A DNA stretch of 24,669 nt from Bacteroidota bacterium (GCA_023413645.1 JAEZPN010000035.1:1-24669), one strand, 5' to 3'; counted from the stretch's first letter, positions 7,029-14,150 are shown. The notes: generated by a model not told the origin, from the letters alone. A program made the numbers and translations.

Positions 7029-8873
7029 ATGTTTAAGACATATTTACGACTCTTGAACTTTGCTAAGCCCTTGAGTCGATATACTGTACCATACTTCTTC
7101 TTCGCGGCGTTGCATGCTCTGTTCAACACATTCAACTACGCGATGATAATCCCCATCTTGACTACGATGTTCAAGAGCGGGGAGACGCAAACCGCTATGG
7201 TTGCCGTCACCACCTTCCCAGGTATAGAGTTCTCTGAGGAGGGTTTCTCTAACCTCCTTAACTATATCTATGGTGTTTTCTTTGGTGCTGGCGAGATTGA
7301 CAGAGTACGCTTCCTTATTCTTTTGGGTGTCGTTACAGTTTGTATGAACCTCTTTAGCAACCTCTTCCGCTACGCCTCGGCAATGACTGTGGAGCGCTTG
7401 CGTGTAAATACTATTCAGCGTATGCGTGACGAGATGTACTCGCGCGTACTGGAGATGAATGTTGGTTTCTTCAGCGACCAGCGCAAGGGTGATATTATGT
7501 CAAAGATTACGCAGGATGTTATGGTTGTGCAATACTGCATCACAAACACCTTGCAGGTAGCCTTTCGTGATCCATTCCTCATCATTGGCTACCTCGCACT
7601 TATGATTGGTATATCGTGGGAGTTGTCACTCTTTGCTATTATCTTCTTGCCCATCGTGGGTCTTATCATTGGCCGCATTGTTAAGAAGTTGCGCCATCCC
7701 GCAAAGCGCAGTCAGGAGCGCATGGCAGATATGGTATCTATGCTCGATGAGTCACTCTCGGGTATAAAGATTGTTAAGGGTTACAACGCTACAAAGTTCA
7801 TTATCAATAAGTTTAAGGGTATAAATAAGCACTTCTCGGAGCTTGTTATAAGCATGGCCAAGCGCCAGCAGCTCGCATCGCCCATGAGTGAATTCTTGGG
7901 TATTACGGCTGTAGCTATCATCCTTGTATTCGGTGGTACACTCGTTGAGAAGGATCTTATCACAGGTGCTGGCTTCATCGCCTTCATCGCTGCATTCTCG
8001 CAGATTACACGCCCTCTCCGCTCATTTATCGACCAGTTTGCCAATATTAACCAGGGTGTTGCAGCGGGTGAGCGTATCTTCACCATCATCGATGCAGAGT
8101 CTGAGGTTAAGGATAAGGAGAATGCCGAGGAGTTTGAGGGCCTAAGTGAGGCTATTGAACTTCGCAATGTGCACTTCTCTTACGATGGCGAGCGCGAGGT
8201 TATCAACGACGTAAGTATAACCATTAAGAAGGGTCAGACAATAGCTCTTGTAGGACCATCAGGTGGTGGTAAATCTACGCTTAGCGAGCTTATACCCCGT
8301 TTCTACGACGTTAAGTCTGGCGAGATACTCTTCGATGGTAAGTCTATAAAAGATTACTCACAGGAGTCGCTACGTAGCAAGATGAGTATCGTATCTCAGG
8401 ATACAGTACTCTTCAATGACTCTATAGAGGGTAATATCCTTATGGGTCGCCCCACAGCGACACACGAGGAGGTTATCGAGGCTTGTAAGGTTGCTAACGC
8501 CCATGGTTTCATCTCTGAGTCTCCCGAGGGCTACGACACAAATATTGGTGATCGTGGTACTAAACTCTCTGGTGGCCAGCGCCAGCGCCTAAGCATCGCA
8601 CGTGCTGTCCTCAAGAACCCAGAGATTCTTATCCTCGACGAGGCTACATCTGCCCTCGACACCGAGAGCGAGAAGCTCGTTCAGGATGCCCTTACAAACC
8701 TTCTCAAAGGTCGTACATCCATCGTCATTGCTCACCGTCTCAGCACTATCTATAATGCTGACCGCATCTACGTCATCGACCAAGGTCGCGTAGCCGAGCA
8801 GGGTACACACCACGAGCTCCTCGAAAAGGGTGGAATTTATGCGCACTTAATAGAAATGCAGTCTTTCAGTTAA
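7029..8873 (+). CDS. msbA: ABC exporter, MsbA-like half-transporter (permease fused to ATPase)
   Basis: Inner-membrane homodimeric exporter; the closest functional guess is lipid A/phospholipid flipping. Six membrane helices lie in residues about 20-340 (clear ones include PYFFFAALHALF, FLILLGVVTVCM, LSLFAIIFLPIVGLIIG and FLGITAVAIILVFGG). The ATPase domain follows: Walker A GPSGGGKST at 409-417 (K415), signature LSGGQRQR from 513, Walker B ILILDEAT with D537-E538, and switch histidine in IAHRLST. Length 614 residues, in the MsbA range. Multidrug exporters of the same subfamily cannot be excluded by sequence alone; MsbA is favoured because the gene sits among single-copy housekeeping genes. 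A repeat element with a terminator follows the stop. Confidence 0.85.
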   Translation: MFKTYLRLLNFAKPLSRYTVPYFFFAALHALFNTFNYAMIIPILTTMFKSGETQTAMVAVTTFPGIEFSEEGFSNLLNYIYGVFFGAGEIDRVRFLILLGVVTVCMNLFSNLFRYASAMTVERLRVNTIQRMRDEMYSRVLEMNVGFFSDQRKGDIMSKITQDVMVVQYCITNTLQVAFRDPFLIIGYLALMIGISWELSLFAIIFLPIVGLIIGRIVKKLRHPAKRSQERMADMVSMLDESLSGIKIVKGYNATKFIINKFKGINKHFSELVISMAKRQQLASPMSEFLGITAVAIILVFGGTLVEKDLITGAGFIAFIAAFSQITRPLRSFIDQFANINQGVAAGERIFTIIDAESEVKDKENAEEFEGLSEAIELRNVHFSYDGEREVINDVSITIKKGQTIALVGPSGGGKSTLSELIPRFYDVKSGEILFDGKSIKDYSQESLRSKMSIVSQDTVLFNDSIEGNILMGRPTATHEEVIEACKVANAHGFISESPEGYDTNIGDRGTKLSGGQRQRLSIARAVLKNPEILILDEATSALDTESEKLVQDALTNLLKGRTSIVIAHRLSTIYNADRIYVIDQGRVAEQGTHHELLEKGGIYAHLIEMQSFS

Positions 8874-8886
8874 TTTTCCACGATAA

Positions 8887-9022
8887 GGCAGACATCTACT
8901 GCCGCTAACAAAAATAAGCGGCACATCCCTAAAAGTAAAACACCAAAGGCTGTACTACATTGTACTATCCTTTGGTGTTTTCTTTTGTGATGCACCACTA
9001 CAACACCACTCTGACAAGAAAT
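8887..9022 (+). repeat. Palindromic 3'-end element, copy B
   Basis: Begins about 13 bases after the msbA stop. Left part has two small hairpins, GGCAG/CTGCC (8887-8891, 8899-8903) and GCCGCT/AGCGGC (8901-8906, 8917-8922), then CACATCCCTAAAAGTAA. The centre is a 13-bp terminator stem with GTAC at 8952-8955 and 8962-8965. The right end TTTTGTGATGCACCAC followed by GACAAGAAAT (9013-9022) is nearly identical to copy A. The ATTTCTTGT left end is not well preserved here. Confidence 0.75.
8937..8986 (+). terminator. Intrinsic terminator of msbA, inside repeat copy B
   Basis: AAAACACCAAAGG (8937-8949) pairs perfectly over 13 bp with CCTTTGGTGTTTT (8969-8981), followed by CTTTT. The 19-base loop region holds GTAC-TACATT-GTAC, whose two GTACs can form an upper stem. 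Confidence 0.88.
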
Positions 9023-9094
9023 TGGATGGTGAGGCTTAGAAAGATTGTATGTCTTGTGAGCTTCGATAATTTAGTGATGATACCAACCATATAA

Positions 9095-9130
9095 TCCTTA
9101 AATTCCTTAATCTCCTTAAACTCCCTAACC
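9095..9130. repeat. Four tandem copies of a degenerate 9-bp repeat
   Basis: TCCTTAAAT (9095-9103), TCCTTAATC (9104-9112), TCCTTAAAC (9113-9121) and TCCCTAACC (9122-9130) follow one another without gaps. They lie between repeat copy B and the minus-strand terminator at 9148-9203. The period is a multiple of three, but no real gene covers it. Function unknown. Confidence 0.75.
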
Positions 9131-9147
9131 CTATTTTCACCCAATAT

Positions 9148-9203
9148 AAAAAAACGGCTACGCACAACATATTACCCATCTCATAGTAATAGTCGTGCGT
9201 AGC
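9148..9203 (-). terminator. Minus-strand intrinsic terminator of the candidate small RNA
   Basis: Read on the minus strand, GCTACGCAC (9203-9195) pairs with GTGCGTAGC (9165-9157) over nine perfect base pairs, an inner pair ATTAC/GTAAT extends the hairpin, and seven T follow (9154-9148). It is about 400 bases beyond the TPR-regulator stop, which already has its own hairpin, so it more likely ends a separate transcript. Confidence 0.75.
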
Positions 9204-9407
9204 ACCGGACACATTAAAATATTCATTAACCAATATTGTATATGACCCACTAACTAAGGTCGATATTGCAATTTGAAGAACGATGCGAAGTAGAGATTAA
9301 CCAATCAAATCTTCCAAGTAACACCTCTCAAAAAAAGAATATATTTTTAATGTTACCTGAAGCCGTAAATCAGCGCAGTTGTGGCGCAGAATATTGACCT
9401 CTTTCCA
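9148..9407 (-). ncRNA. Candidate small non-coding RNA with its own promoter and terminator
   Basis: A good minus-strand promoter (9413-9444) and a strong minus-strand terminator (9148-9203) bracket about 260 bases with no credible coding frame. Inside, on the minus strand, there is a small hairpin around TCTGCGC and GCGCTGA (near 9391-9371), and GGTAACA near 9356 can pair with TGTTAC about 35 bases later around an A/T-rich loop. The 65-codon frame near 9036-9233 runs through the terminator hairpin and is not believable as a gene. The exact start is inferred from the promoter. It could also be the remnant of a lost gene or mobile element. Confidence 0.35.
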
Positions 9408-9412
9408 CAATG

Positions 9413-9444
9413 CAAATGTATATCAAAGGTGGGAGGTGACCAAA
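9413..9444 (-). promoter_or_regulatory. Minus-strand promoter (-33 TTTG, -7 TACATTTG)
   Basis: On the minus strand TTTG (9444-9441), a 20-base spacer and TACATTTG (9420-9413) match the Bacteroidota TTTG/TTG-N19-20-TAnnTTTG arrangement, one of the best matches in the window. It points away from the TPR regulator's own 3' end and towards the terminator at 9148. Confidence 0.6.
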
Positions 9445-9486
9445 TTTTAGGACAAAAAAGATTTCGCAACACCATTTTTACTATAC

Positions 9487-9555
9487 TGATTATCAATGAG
9501 TTACGAATTAAATTTTAATTATTTTTTCGCAAGCTTGATAATCAATGAGTTACGA
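9487..9555. repeat. Direct repeat of 20 bp, two copies 49 bp apart
   Basis: TGATTATCAATGAGTTACGA (9487-9506) and TGATAATCAATGAGTTACGA (9536-9555) differ at one base. Each contains the palindrome-like core TGATwATCA. The sequence between them is A/T-rich. They could be binding sites or the scar of a recombination or insertion event; no integrase or transposase is nearby. Confidence 0.7.
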
Positions 9556-9581
9556 CGATAAAAGGTATAAATTTTATACCT
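9556..9581 (-). terminator. Likely terminator of the TPR regulator
   Basis: AGGTATAAA (9563-9571) and TTTATACCT (9573-9581) form a nine-arm palindrome; read on the minus strand it is followed by TTTTATCG. It begins 26 bases after the regulator's stop. The stem is A/T-rich, so efficiency is uncertain. Confidence 0.55.
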
Positions 9582-9607
9582 ATATATAAAGTGTTGATTT
9601 TCAACGA

Positions 9608-11308
9608 CTAACGGTCGCCGATAGAAGAGATAAGGAGATCGGCATCTTTTGCCTCGCACTCCTTAATTTTTAGCTTAATTCGATATTTCATCTTCGAAAG
9701 AGCTACAGGATTTGTCTCCATGAAGACGCATATTGCGCGTGATGAGAAGCCAGCATAGCTATATAACACTACTCGCTGCTCCTTAGAATTGAGTCTTGGG
9801 CACTGCTCATGAAGTTTCTGCATGAGGTTACCGCGGCACTTATTAACGAGCTTTTCAAGCTCCTCGATACGAGTGTCATCACTCTTAATAGACTCAATAG
9901 TCTCTCTCACCTGCTCAAATACCTTAGTGGCATGGCGCGAAGTATCGCTATGCTCGTAGTATGTTTCGCAGAGGCGGTTAAGGTCGTTAAGGCGGTCGTT
10001 ATAAAGTTGGTCGACAGCCTCCGAAAGTGTATCTGAAGTGTTGTGCGTTGTGATCTGCAGATCGTGGATAGTCTCGATATATCGCTGAATATCCCTATTC
10101 TTCTTTGTGGTAAATGCTCGCAAGATGCCACCGATGAGCGAGAGGATGATTGCGATAGTTACATATACTGCGACATTACGCTGACGTGTAATTGTCAACT
10201 CGTGCTCCTCCTTTGTTAGGTTATTCTGTAGCAGGTCTATCTGGTAGTTCAATACGGGCTGGTCAGCAGCAACCATAAGTGACTCTTCGAGGCGCTTATT
10301 AGTGAGCTTCAACCAATGTAGTGCGTTTTCCGTATCTCCCATATTCTTATATATACGGTACCATGCCTCCTCAATGATAGCCTCATCGCGGTAGCGCTGC
10401 TCCTCGGCGATAGTGATATATTCGCGTGCAAGGTCGTTATCGCCAAGCTCGCTGCTTACAATAGCTCTTACGGCATAGTAGCGTGACACAAACCATAGAA
10501 CGCAATCATACTTTTCGAATAGTTCTACCACCTCGCTGCACTTTACGTAGTCCTCCTGCTTGAGATATAGGTCGCACAACTCGTGAAGCACGGTGCAGAG
10601 CAGGTCCATGTCGTTATTCTCGATGGAGTAGTCTCTCGCCTCGTTAAACAATCTTTCCGCCTCCTCGTAGTTGCGCATCTTTGCCGCTGCCTGACCCATA
10701 TTATATTTGGTATAGTAGGCATGGTATTTAAGCTGCAAAACATGGAAGCAGTCGTAAGCGAGGCAATACTCCTGGTAGCTATTCTTGTAGCAGTAGCGTG
10801 CGCGATATACGTCGCCCATAGTGCGGTGCACAACACCTTCGAGGCGAAGGTTACCATAGTTATTTATAGACTCGAGCGACTCCATAAGAGCTATGATAGC
10901 CTCGGGATATTGCTTGCTAAGGTTTAGCACCATGCCGTGCTGGAAGTAGGCGCGGGCACGACGGTCGTGGTCGTTACGATTTTTGTAGTAATCGACAGAT
11001 ATAGATGTTAGCGAGTCCTCGGAGATAAGTTTTCGGTTGTAGTAGCAAGCCTCGCTATATACGAGTGCATAATAGGCGAGTTCACGGTTTTCAAGGATTG
11101 TGCTGCGGTCGATACTCTCCATAATGGCGAGTGCCTCCTCAGGGTTGTTGCGAAGCATACTCTCGGCACGCTCGATGTCGTTCATCTTCTTCTCGTTCGT
11201 GTCGCAACTAACAGCAAACAGCGCCATAACGGCACACACCAACCATAGCACTCTCGTTGTAGCGCTATGTAGGCGGTTAAGTACGTTATGTAAAACACTC
11301 TGTTTCAT
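9608..11308 (-). CDS. Membrane-spanning TPR lipoprotein with a C-terminal HTH-like domain, probable regulator
   Basis: Resembles Bacteroidota TPR regulators that sense outside the membrane and bind DNA inside; the ligand is unknown. The 566 residues run: lipoprotein signal with lipobox ending at C35 (ALFAVSC); TPR-like helical repeats at about 45-345 (for example YAVRAIVSSELGDNDLAREY); one membrane helix at about 378-398 (NVAVYVTIAIILSLIGGIL); a charged, probably coiled-coil linker at 404-495; and a C-terminal block at about 505-552 (RLNSKEQRVVLYSYAGFSS, then PVALSKMKYRIKLKIKE) that looks like a LuxR/NarL-type helix-turn-helix. ATG 11308 sits only four bases after a perfect -7 box. It is divergent from pulA, 140 bp apart, which makes pulA an obvious candidate target. 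The DNA-binding role is inferred from pattern, not demonstrated. Confidence 0.85.
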   Translation of the reverse strand: MKQSVLHNVLNRLHSATTRVLWLVCAVMALFAVSCDTNEKKMNDIERAESMLRNNPEEALAIMESIDRSTILENRELAYYALVYSEACYYNRKLISEDSLTSISVDYYKNRNDHDRRARAYFQHGMVLNLSKQYPEAIIALMESLESINNYGNLRLEGVVHRTMGDVYRARYCYKNSYQEYCLAYDCFHVLQLKYHAYYTKYNMGQAAAKMRNYEEAERLFNEARDYSIENNDMDLLCTVLHELCDLYLKQEDYVKCSEVVELFEKYDCVLWFVSRYYAVRAIVSSELGDNDLAREYITIAEEQRYRDEAIIEEAWYRIYKNMGDTENALHWLKLTNKRLEESLMVAADQPVLNYQIDLLQNNLTKEEHELTITRQRNVAVYVTIAIILSLIGGILRAFTTKKNRDIQRYIETIHDLQITTHNTSDTLSEAVDQLYNDRLNDLNRLCETYYEHSDTSRHATKVFEQVRETIESIKSDDTRIEELEKLVNKCRGNLMQKLHEQCPRLNSKEQRVVLYSYAGFSSRAICVFMETNPVALSKMKYRIKLKIKECEAKDADLLISSIGDR

Positions 11309-11312
11309 ATTA

Positions 11313-11345
11313 CAAATATAGGAAAAACTATTGGTTTAGAAGCAA
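11313..11345 (-). promoter_or_regulatory. Promoter of the TPR regulator, giving a nearly leaderless mRNA
   Basis: On the minus strand TTG (11345-11343), 22 bases, then TATATTTG (11320-11313), a perfect -7 element. Only four bases separate it from the ATG at 11308, so transcription should begin at or within a few bases of the start codon. Confidence 0.7.
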
Positions 11346-11402
11346 TAAAGCGATAAAAATTTAGAAAAAAGAGCATATCTCATATAATTGAATTATTTTT
11401 AT

Positions 11403-11410
11403 TAACTTTG
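11403..11410 (+). promoter_or_regulatory. -7 promoter element of pulA
   Basis: TAACTTTG matches TAnnTTTG and lies 38 bases before the pulA ATG. A TTG at 11388-11390 is too close to serve as a normal -33 element, so an activator may be needed. Confidence 0.6.
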
Positions 11411-11448
11411 TATGCAGACCCATTGTGAAACAACTAAACTAATCACAT

Positions 11449-13422
11449 ATGAAAGACTTTAAGAGACTACTTACAGGCGTGGCTGTAGCCGCTATGGTTA
11501 CGTTTGTTGCCTGCGATGATGAGGTGAAAAAGGAGAAGGGTGACAACATCCCCACTACACCTATCGAGGAGATGTGCTACACTCCAACTAAGACATCGTT
11601 CGAACTCTGGGCACCAACGGCTGAAAGTGCTGTAGTGCGCCTTTATAATGGCGATACGCTTGTCGAGGAGGTGGCAATGAAACGCGGAGAAAAAGGCCTT
11701 TGGAATGCCTCTGTAGAGGGCGATAAGAAGGGTATGTACTACGCCTTCCAGGTCACTGTAGATGGTAATACGTTGAAGGAGACTGCGGGCATCTTTGCTC
11801 GTGCACTCGACGTGAATGGTAACCGCGGTGCTATTATAGATATGCGCGATACCGATCCTAAGGGTTGGAGCGAGGATAAGAGCCCCGAGGTAGACCCCAC
11901 AGAGATTGTTATCTACGAGATGCACTATCGTGATATGACAGCACACGAGAGTGCAGGTAGCAGCAACCCTGGTAAGTATATCGCAATGGCGGAGCACGGC
12001 ACACGCTCGTTTGAGGGTCTTTCAACAGGTATAGACCACCTCCGCGAGATGGGTATCACACACGTACACCTTCTCCCCACTGCCGACTTCGGTTCTATCG
12101 ACGAGTCGCGCCACACAAATCAGTATAACTGGGGCTACGAGCCTAAGAACTACAACGCTCCCGAGGGTACATACTCTACAAATCCTGCCGACCCCGAGGC
12201 ACGTATCCGCGAGCTAAAGACATTGATTAAGGCTATGCACGATGCAGGTTTGTGTGTAGTCCTCGATGTTGTCTATAACCACACTACATCTACCGAGAAC
12301 TGTGGTTTCGAGCTCACCGTTCCTGGTTACTTCTACCGTATGCGCGAGGATGGCACGTTTGCTGATGGCTCAGGCTGTGGCAATGAGACAGCGAGCGAGA
12401 AGCCTATGATGCGTAAGTATATGGTGGAGTCTTTGGAGTATTGGGTTAAGGAGTACCATATCGACGGCTTCCGCTTCGACCTTATGGCAATCCACGACAT
12501 CGAGACCATGAACCTCATCCGCGAGCGTCTCGAGGCTCTAAACCCCGATATTTTGCTCTATGGCGAGGGTTGGGCAGCAAGTGCACCTCTCTACGACGAG
12601 AGTAAGTTGGCTTTCAAGCGCTATACATATCAGATGCCTGGTGTTGCAGCCTTCTCAGACGATATACGCAACGCACTTCGTGGTACTCTCGACTTGTCGA
12701 AGGGTGGCTTCATCCATGGCGTTGAGGGCAATAAGGAGGCCTTGAAGTTTGGTATCGTGGGTGGCGTTGAGCACCCCGAGGTTAACCACTCTGAGGCAGC
12801 ATGGTGTGCCGACCCACGCCAGCACGTAAGTTATGTAACGTGCCACGACGACCACAACCTCCGTGACCGCCTTGAGCACCTATCGCCCGATGCTTCGGAG
12901 GAGGAGCGCCTCAAGATGGCTAAGCTTGCCCACTTTGGCGTATTTACCTCACAGGGTGTGCCCTTCATCTTCTGCGGCGAGGAGATGTATCGCTCGAAGC
13001 GTGGCGAGAAGAACACATACAATATGCCCGATGAGTATAACGCTATCGACTGGGCACTTAAGAGCCAGTATAACGACTTGGTGGAGTACTGCAAGGGTCT
13101 TATAGCAATGCGTAAGGAGCACCCCGCATTCTCGTTGGGCACAGCCGAGGCAGTACGCGAGCACTTGTCGTTTATCGAGAATGATAATGAGGCAGCTGTA
13201 GGCTTCGTGCTCGATAACTTGGAGGGCATCGACTCAGCTAAGCGCATCGTGGTATTGATGAATGGTTCGCGCGACTATGTAGAGTTCGACATCCCCGTAG
13301 GCACATACAAGTGGATCTCGGATGGTGAGATTGTACATGCTAAGGGCATGGTGCCATTTAATATCCGCTCTGGTAAGGTATCGGTAGCCCCAATCTCGGG
13401 CATCATCTTGGCAGAGTATTAA
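11449..13422 (+). CDS. pulA: Type I pullulanase, GH13, lipoprotein
   Basis: Hydrolyses alpha-1,6 branch links in pullulan, glycogen or starch fragments. The N-terminus is a lipoprotein signal (MKDFKRLLTGVAVAAMVTF then VAC, lipid Cys about residue 22), so it is anchored in the envelope. A CBM48-like domain covers about 40-125 (FELWAPTAESAVVRLYNGD). Pullulanase motif YNWGYEP is at 226-232; GH13 region I is DVVYNH at 273-278; the nucleophile is D344 in FRFDLMAIHD, the acid/base E373 in LYGEGW, and the transition-state Asp D467 in CHDDHN. All catalytic residues are present. Length 657 residues is normal for the Bacteroidota form. It is divergent from the TPR regulator and ends in its own strong terminator. 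No susC/susD genes lie next to it. Confidence 0.95.
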   Translation: MKDFKRLLTGVAVAAMVTFVACDDEVKKEKGDNIPTTPIEEMCYTPTKTSFELWAPTAESAVVRLYNGDTLVEEVAMKRGEKGLWNASVEGDKKGMYYAFQVTVDGNTLKETAGIFARALDVNGNRGAIIDMRDTDPKGWSEDKSPEVDPTEIVIYEMHYRDMTAHESAGSSNPGKYIAMAEHGTRSFEGLSTGIDHLREMGITHVHLLPTADFGSIDESRHTNQYNWGYEPKNYNAPEGTYSTNPADPEARIRELKTLIKAMHDAGLCVVLDVVYNHTTSTENCGFELTVPGYFYRMREDGTFADGSGCGNETASEKPMMRKYMVESLEYWVKEYHIDGFRFDLMAIHDIETMNLIRERLEALNPDILLYGEGWAASAPLYDESKLAFKRYTYQMPGVAAFSDDIRNALRGTLDLSKGGFIHGVEGNKEALKFGIVGGVEHPEVNHSEAAWCADPRQHVSYVTCHDDHNLRDRLEHLSPDASEEERLKMAKLAHFGVFTSQGVPFIFCGEEMYRSKRGEKNTYNMPDEYNAIDWALKSQYNDLVEYCKGLIAMRKEHPAFSLGTAEAVREHLSFIENDNEAAVGFVLDNLEGIDSAKRIVVLMNGSRDYVEFDIPVGTYKWISDGEIVHAKGMVPFNIRSGKVSVAPISGIILAEY

Positions 13423-13443
13423 TCGGATTTCGGTTAAATGCAG

Positions 13444-13477
13444 AAGTGCTACCTCGTGTGGGGTAGCACTTTTATTT
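13444..13477 (+). terminator. Intrinsic terminator of pulA
   Basis: AAGTGCTACC (13444-13453) pairs perfectly with GGTAGCACTT (13462-13471) over ten base pairs and an eight-base loop, followed by TTATTTT. It begins 21 bases after the pulA stop. Confidence 0.92.
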
Positions 13478-13492
13478 TGGGGTACAAATATG

Positions 13493-13536
13493 AAAAAAAC
13501 CCGGATGGGATGTACGACATGTACTACCCATTCGGG
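13493..13536 (-). terminator. Intrinsic terminator of the ompH operon, inside repeat copy C
   Basis: On the minus strand CCCGAATGGG (13536-13527) pairs with CCCATCCGGG (13509-13500), ten pairs with one wobble, loop containing GTAC-ATGTC-GTAC, then seven T (13499-13493). It faces the pulA terminator, so the two convergent transcripts stop within about 60 bases of each other. Confidence 0.88.
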
Positions 13537-13579
13537 GATTTGACGAATGTGCCGCTAACGCGCCACTATCACAAGAAAT
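13493..13579 (-). repeat. Palindromic 3'-end element, copy C (left half plus hairpin)
   Basis: Read on the minus strand it begins two bases after the second ompH stop with ATTTCTTGTGATAG, then a small hairpin GTGGCGC/GCGGCAC (13566-13560, 13555-13549, one mismatch), then the terminator hairpin with GTAC at 13521-13524 and 13512-13515, then seven T. Order and spacing match copies A and B when each is read in the direction of its own gene. The right-end module (GCACCAC, GACAAGAAAT) is missing; pulA's terminator occupies that place. Confidence 0.7.
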
Positions 13580-13581
13580 CG

Positions 13582-14109
13582 TTACTCGATGTTGAGCTCC
13601 TTCTTAACCTCTGGAGTAATATCAATGAGCGCTGCGGGGTCGAAGTATGCCAAGCCTGCAGATGCTGCCTGATCGCCCGCTGTGCTGAAGATAGCCATAT
13701 AGCCACCCTCCGACGCAACCTTCTTTACTGCCTCGTTAGCCTTATCGTAGATAGGGTTCATAATCTCTGCCTCCTTGCGCTGCATATCCTGCTGTGCAAT
13801 CTGCTGGAAGTCCTGGAAGCGCTGCTGAAGCTGACCGAGCTCCTGCTCCTTGAGCTGACGGATAGAGTCAGTCATCGTAGCTGCATTCTTCTCGTAGTCT
13901 GCAAGGCGTGTGTTGAACTCCACCTGAATCTGCTCGAGCTGGTTCTGCAAGTCCATGCCATATGCCTCAAGGTTTGTGAGAGCCTCCTTATACTCTGGCA
14001 TGTTGGGCACGATAGCTGCCAAGTCTACACGACCAAACTTCTGACCGAATACTGTTGTGGCAGAGAGTGCGAGGACTGCGACCAATGCCAATTTCATTAA
14101 TTTCTTCAT
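13582..14109 (-). CDS. OmpH/Skp-family periplasmic chaperone (second copy)
   Basis: Skp-like holdase that keeps unfolded outer-membrane proteins soluble on their way to BamA. The 175-residue protein has a Sec signal (MKKLMKLALVAVLALSATT, cleavage after VFG) and begins its mature part with QKFGRVDLAAIVPNMPEY, the typical OmpH start. Residues about 45-125 are a long charged coiled coil rich in Gln and Glu, the tentacles of the Skp trimer. The C-terminal part returns to the small beta body. It follows the first ompH by 41 bp and ends in a terminator carried by repeat copy C. Sequence identity to the first copy is low, so the two are old, diverged paralogues. Confidence 0.9.
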   Translation of the reverse strand: MKKLMKLALVAVLALSATTVFGQKFGRVDLAAIVPNMPEYKEALTNLEAYGMDLQNQLEQIQVEFNTRLADYEKNAATMTDSIRQLKEQELGQLQQRFQDFQQIAQQDMQRKEAEIMNPIYDKANEAVKKVASEGGYMAIFSTAGDQAASAGLAYFDPAALIDITPEVKKELNIE

Positions 14110-14150
14110 CTCTAAAATATGTTACGTTTCTAAATAATTTAATGTTTGGG

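Noticed and set aside
9036..9233. Minus-strand 65-codon frame in the msbA-TPR gap
   Set aside because: It passes through the strong minus-strand terminator hairpin and the 9-bp tandem repeats; the composition does not look coding.
11449..13422. Asp in place of Asn in the pulA HDN motif (CHDDHN)
   Set aside because: Looked like an active-site change, but the catalytic Asp (D467) is kept, and I believe HDD is usual for Bacteroidota pullulanases; not reported as odd.
13438..14100. Plus-strand frame of 220 codons over the second ompH
   Set aside because: It begins inside the pulA 3' region, runs through the pulA terminator and repeat copy C, and is antisense to ompH, whose signal peptide and coiled-coil pattern are clear. 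No promoter.
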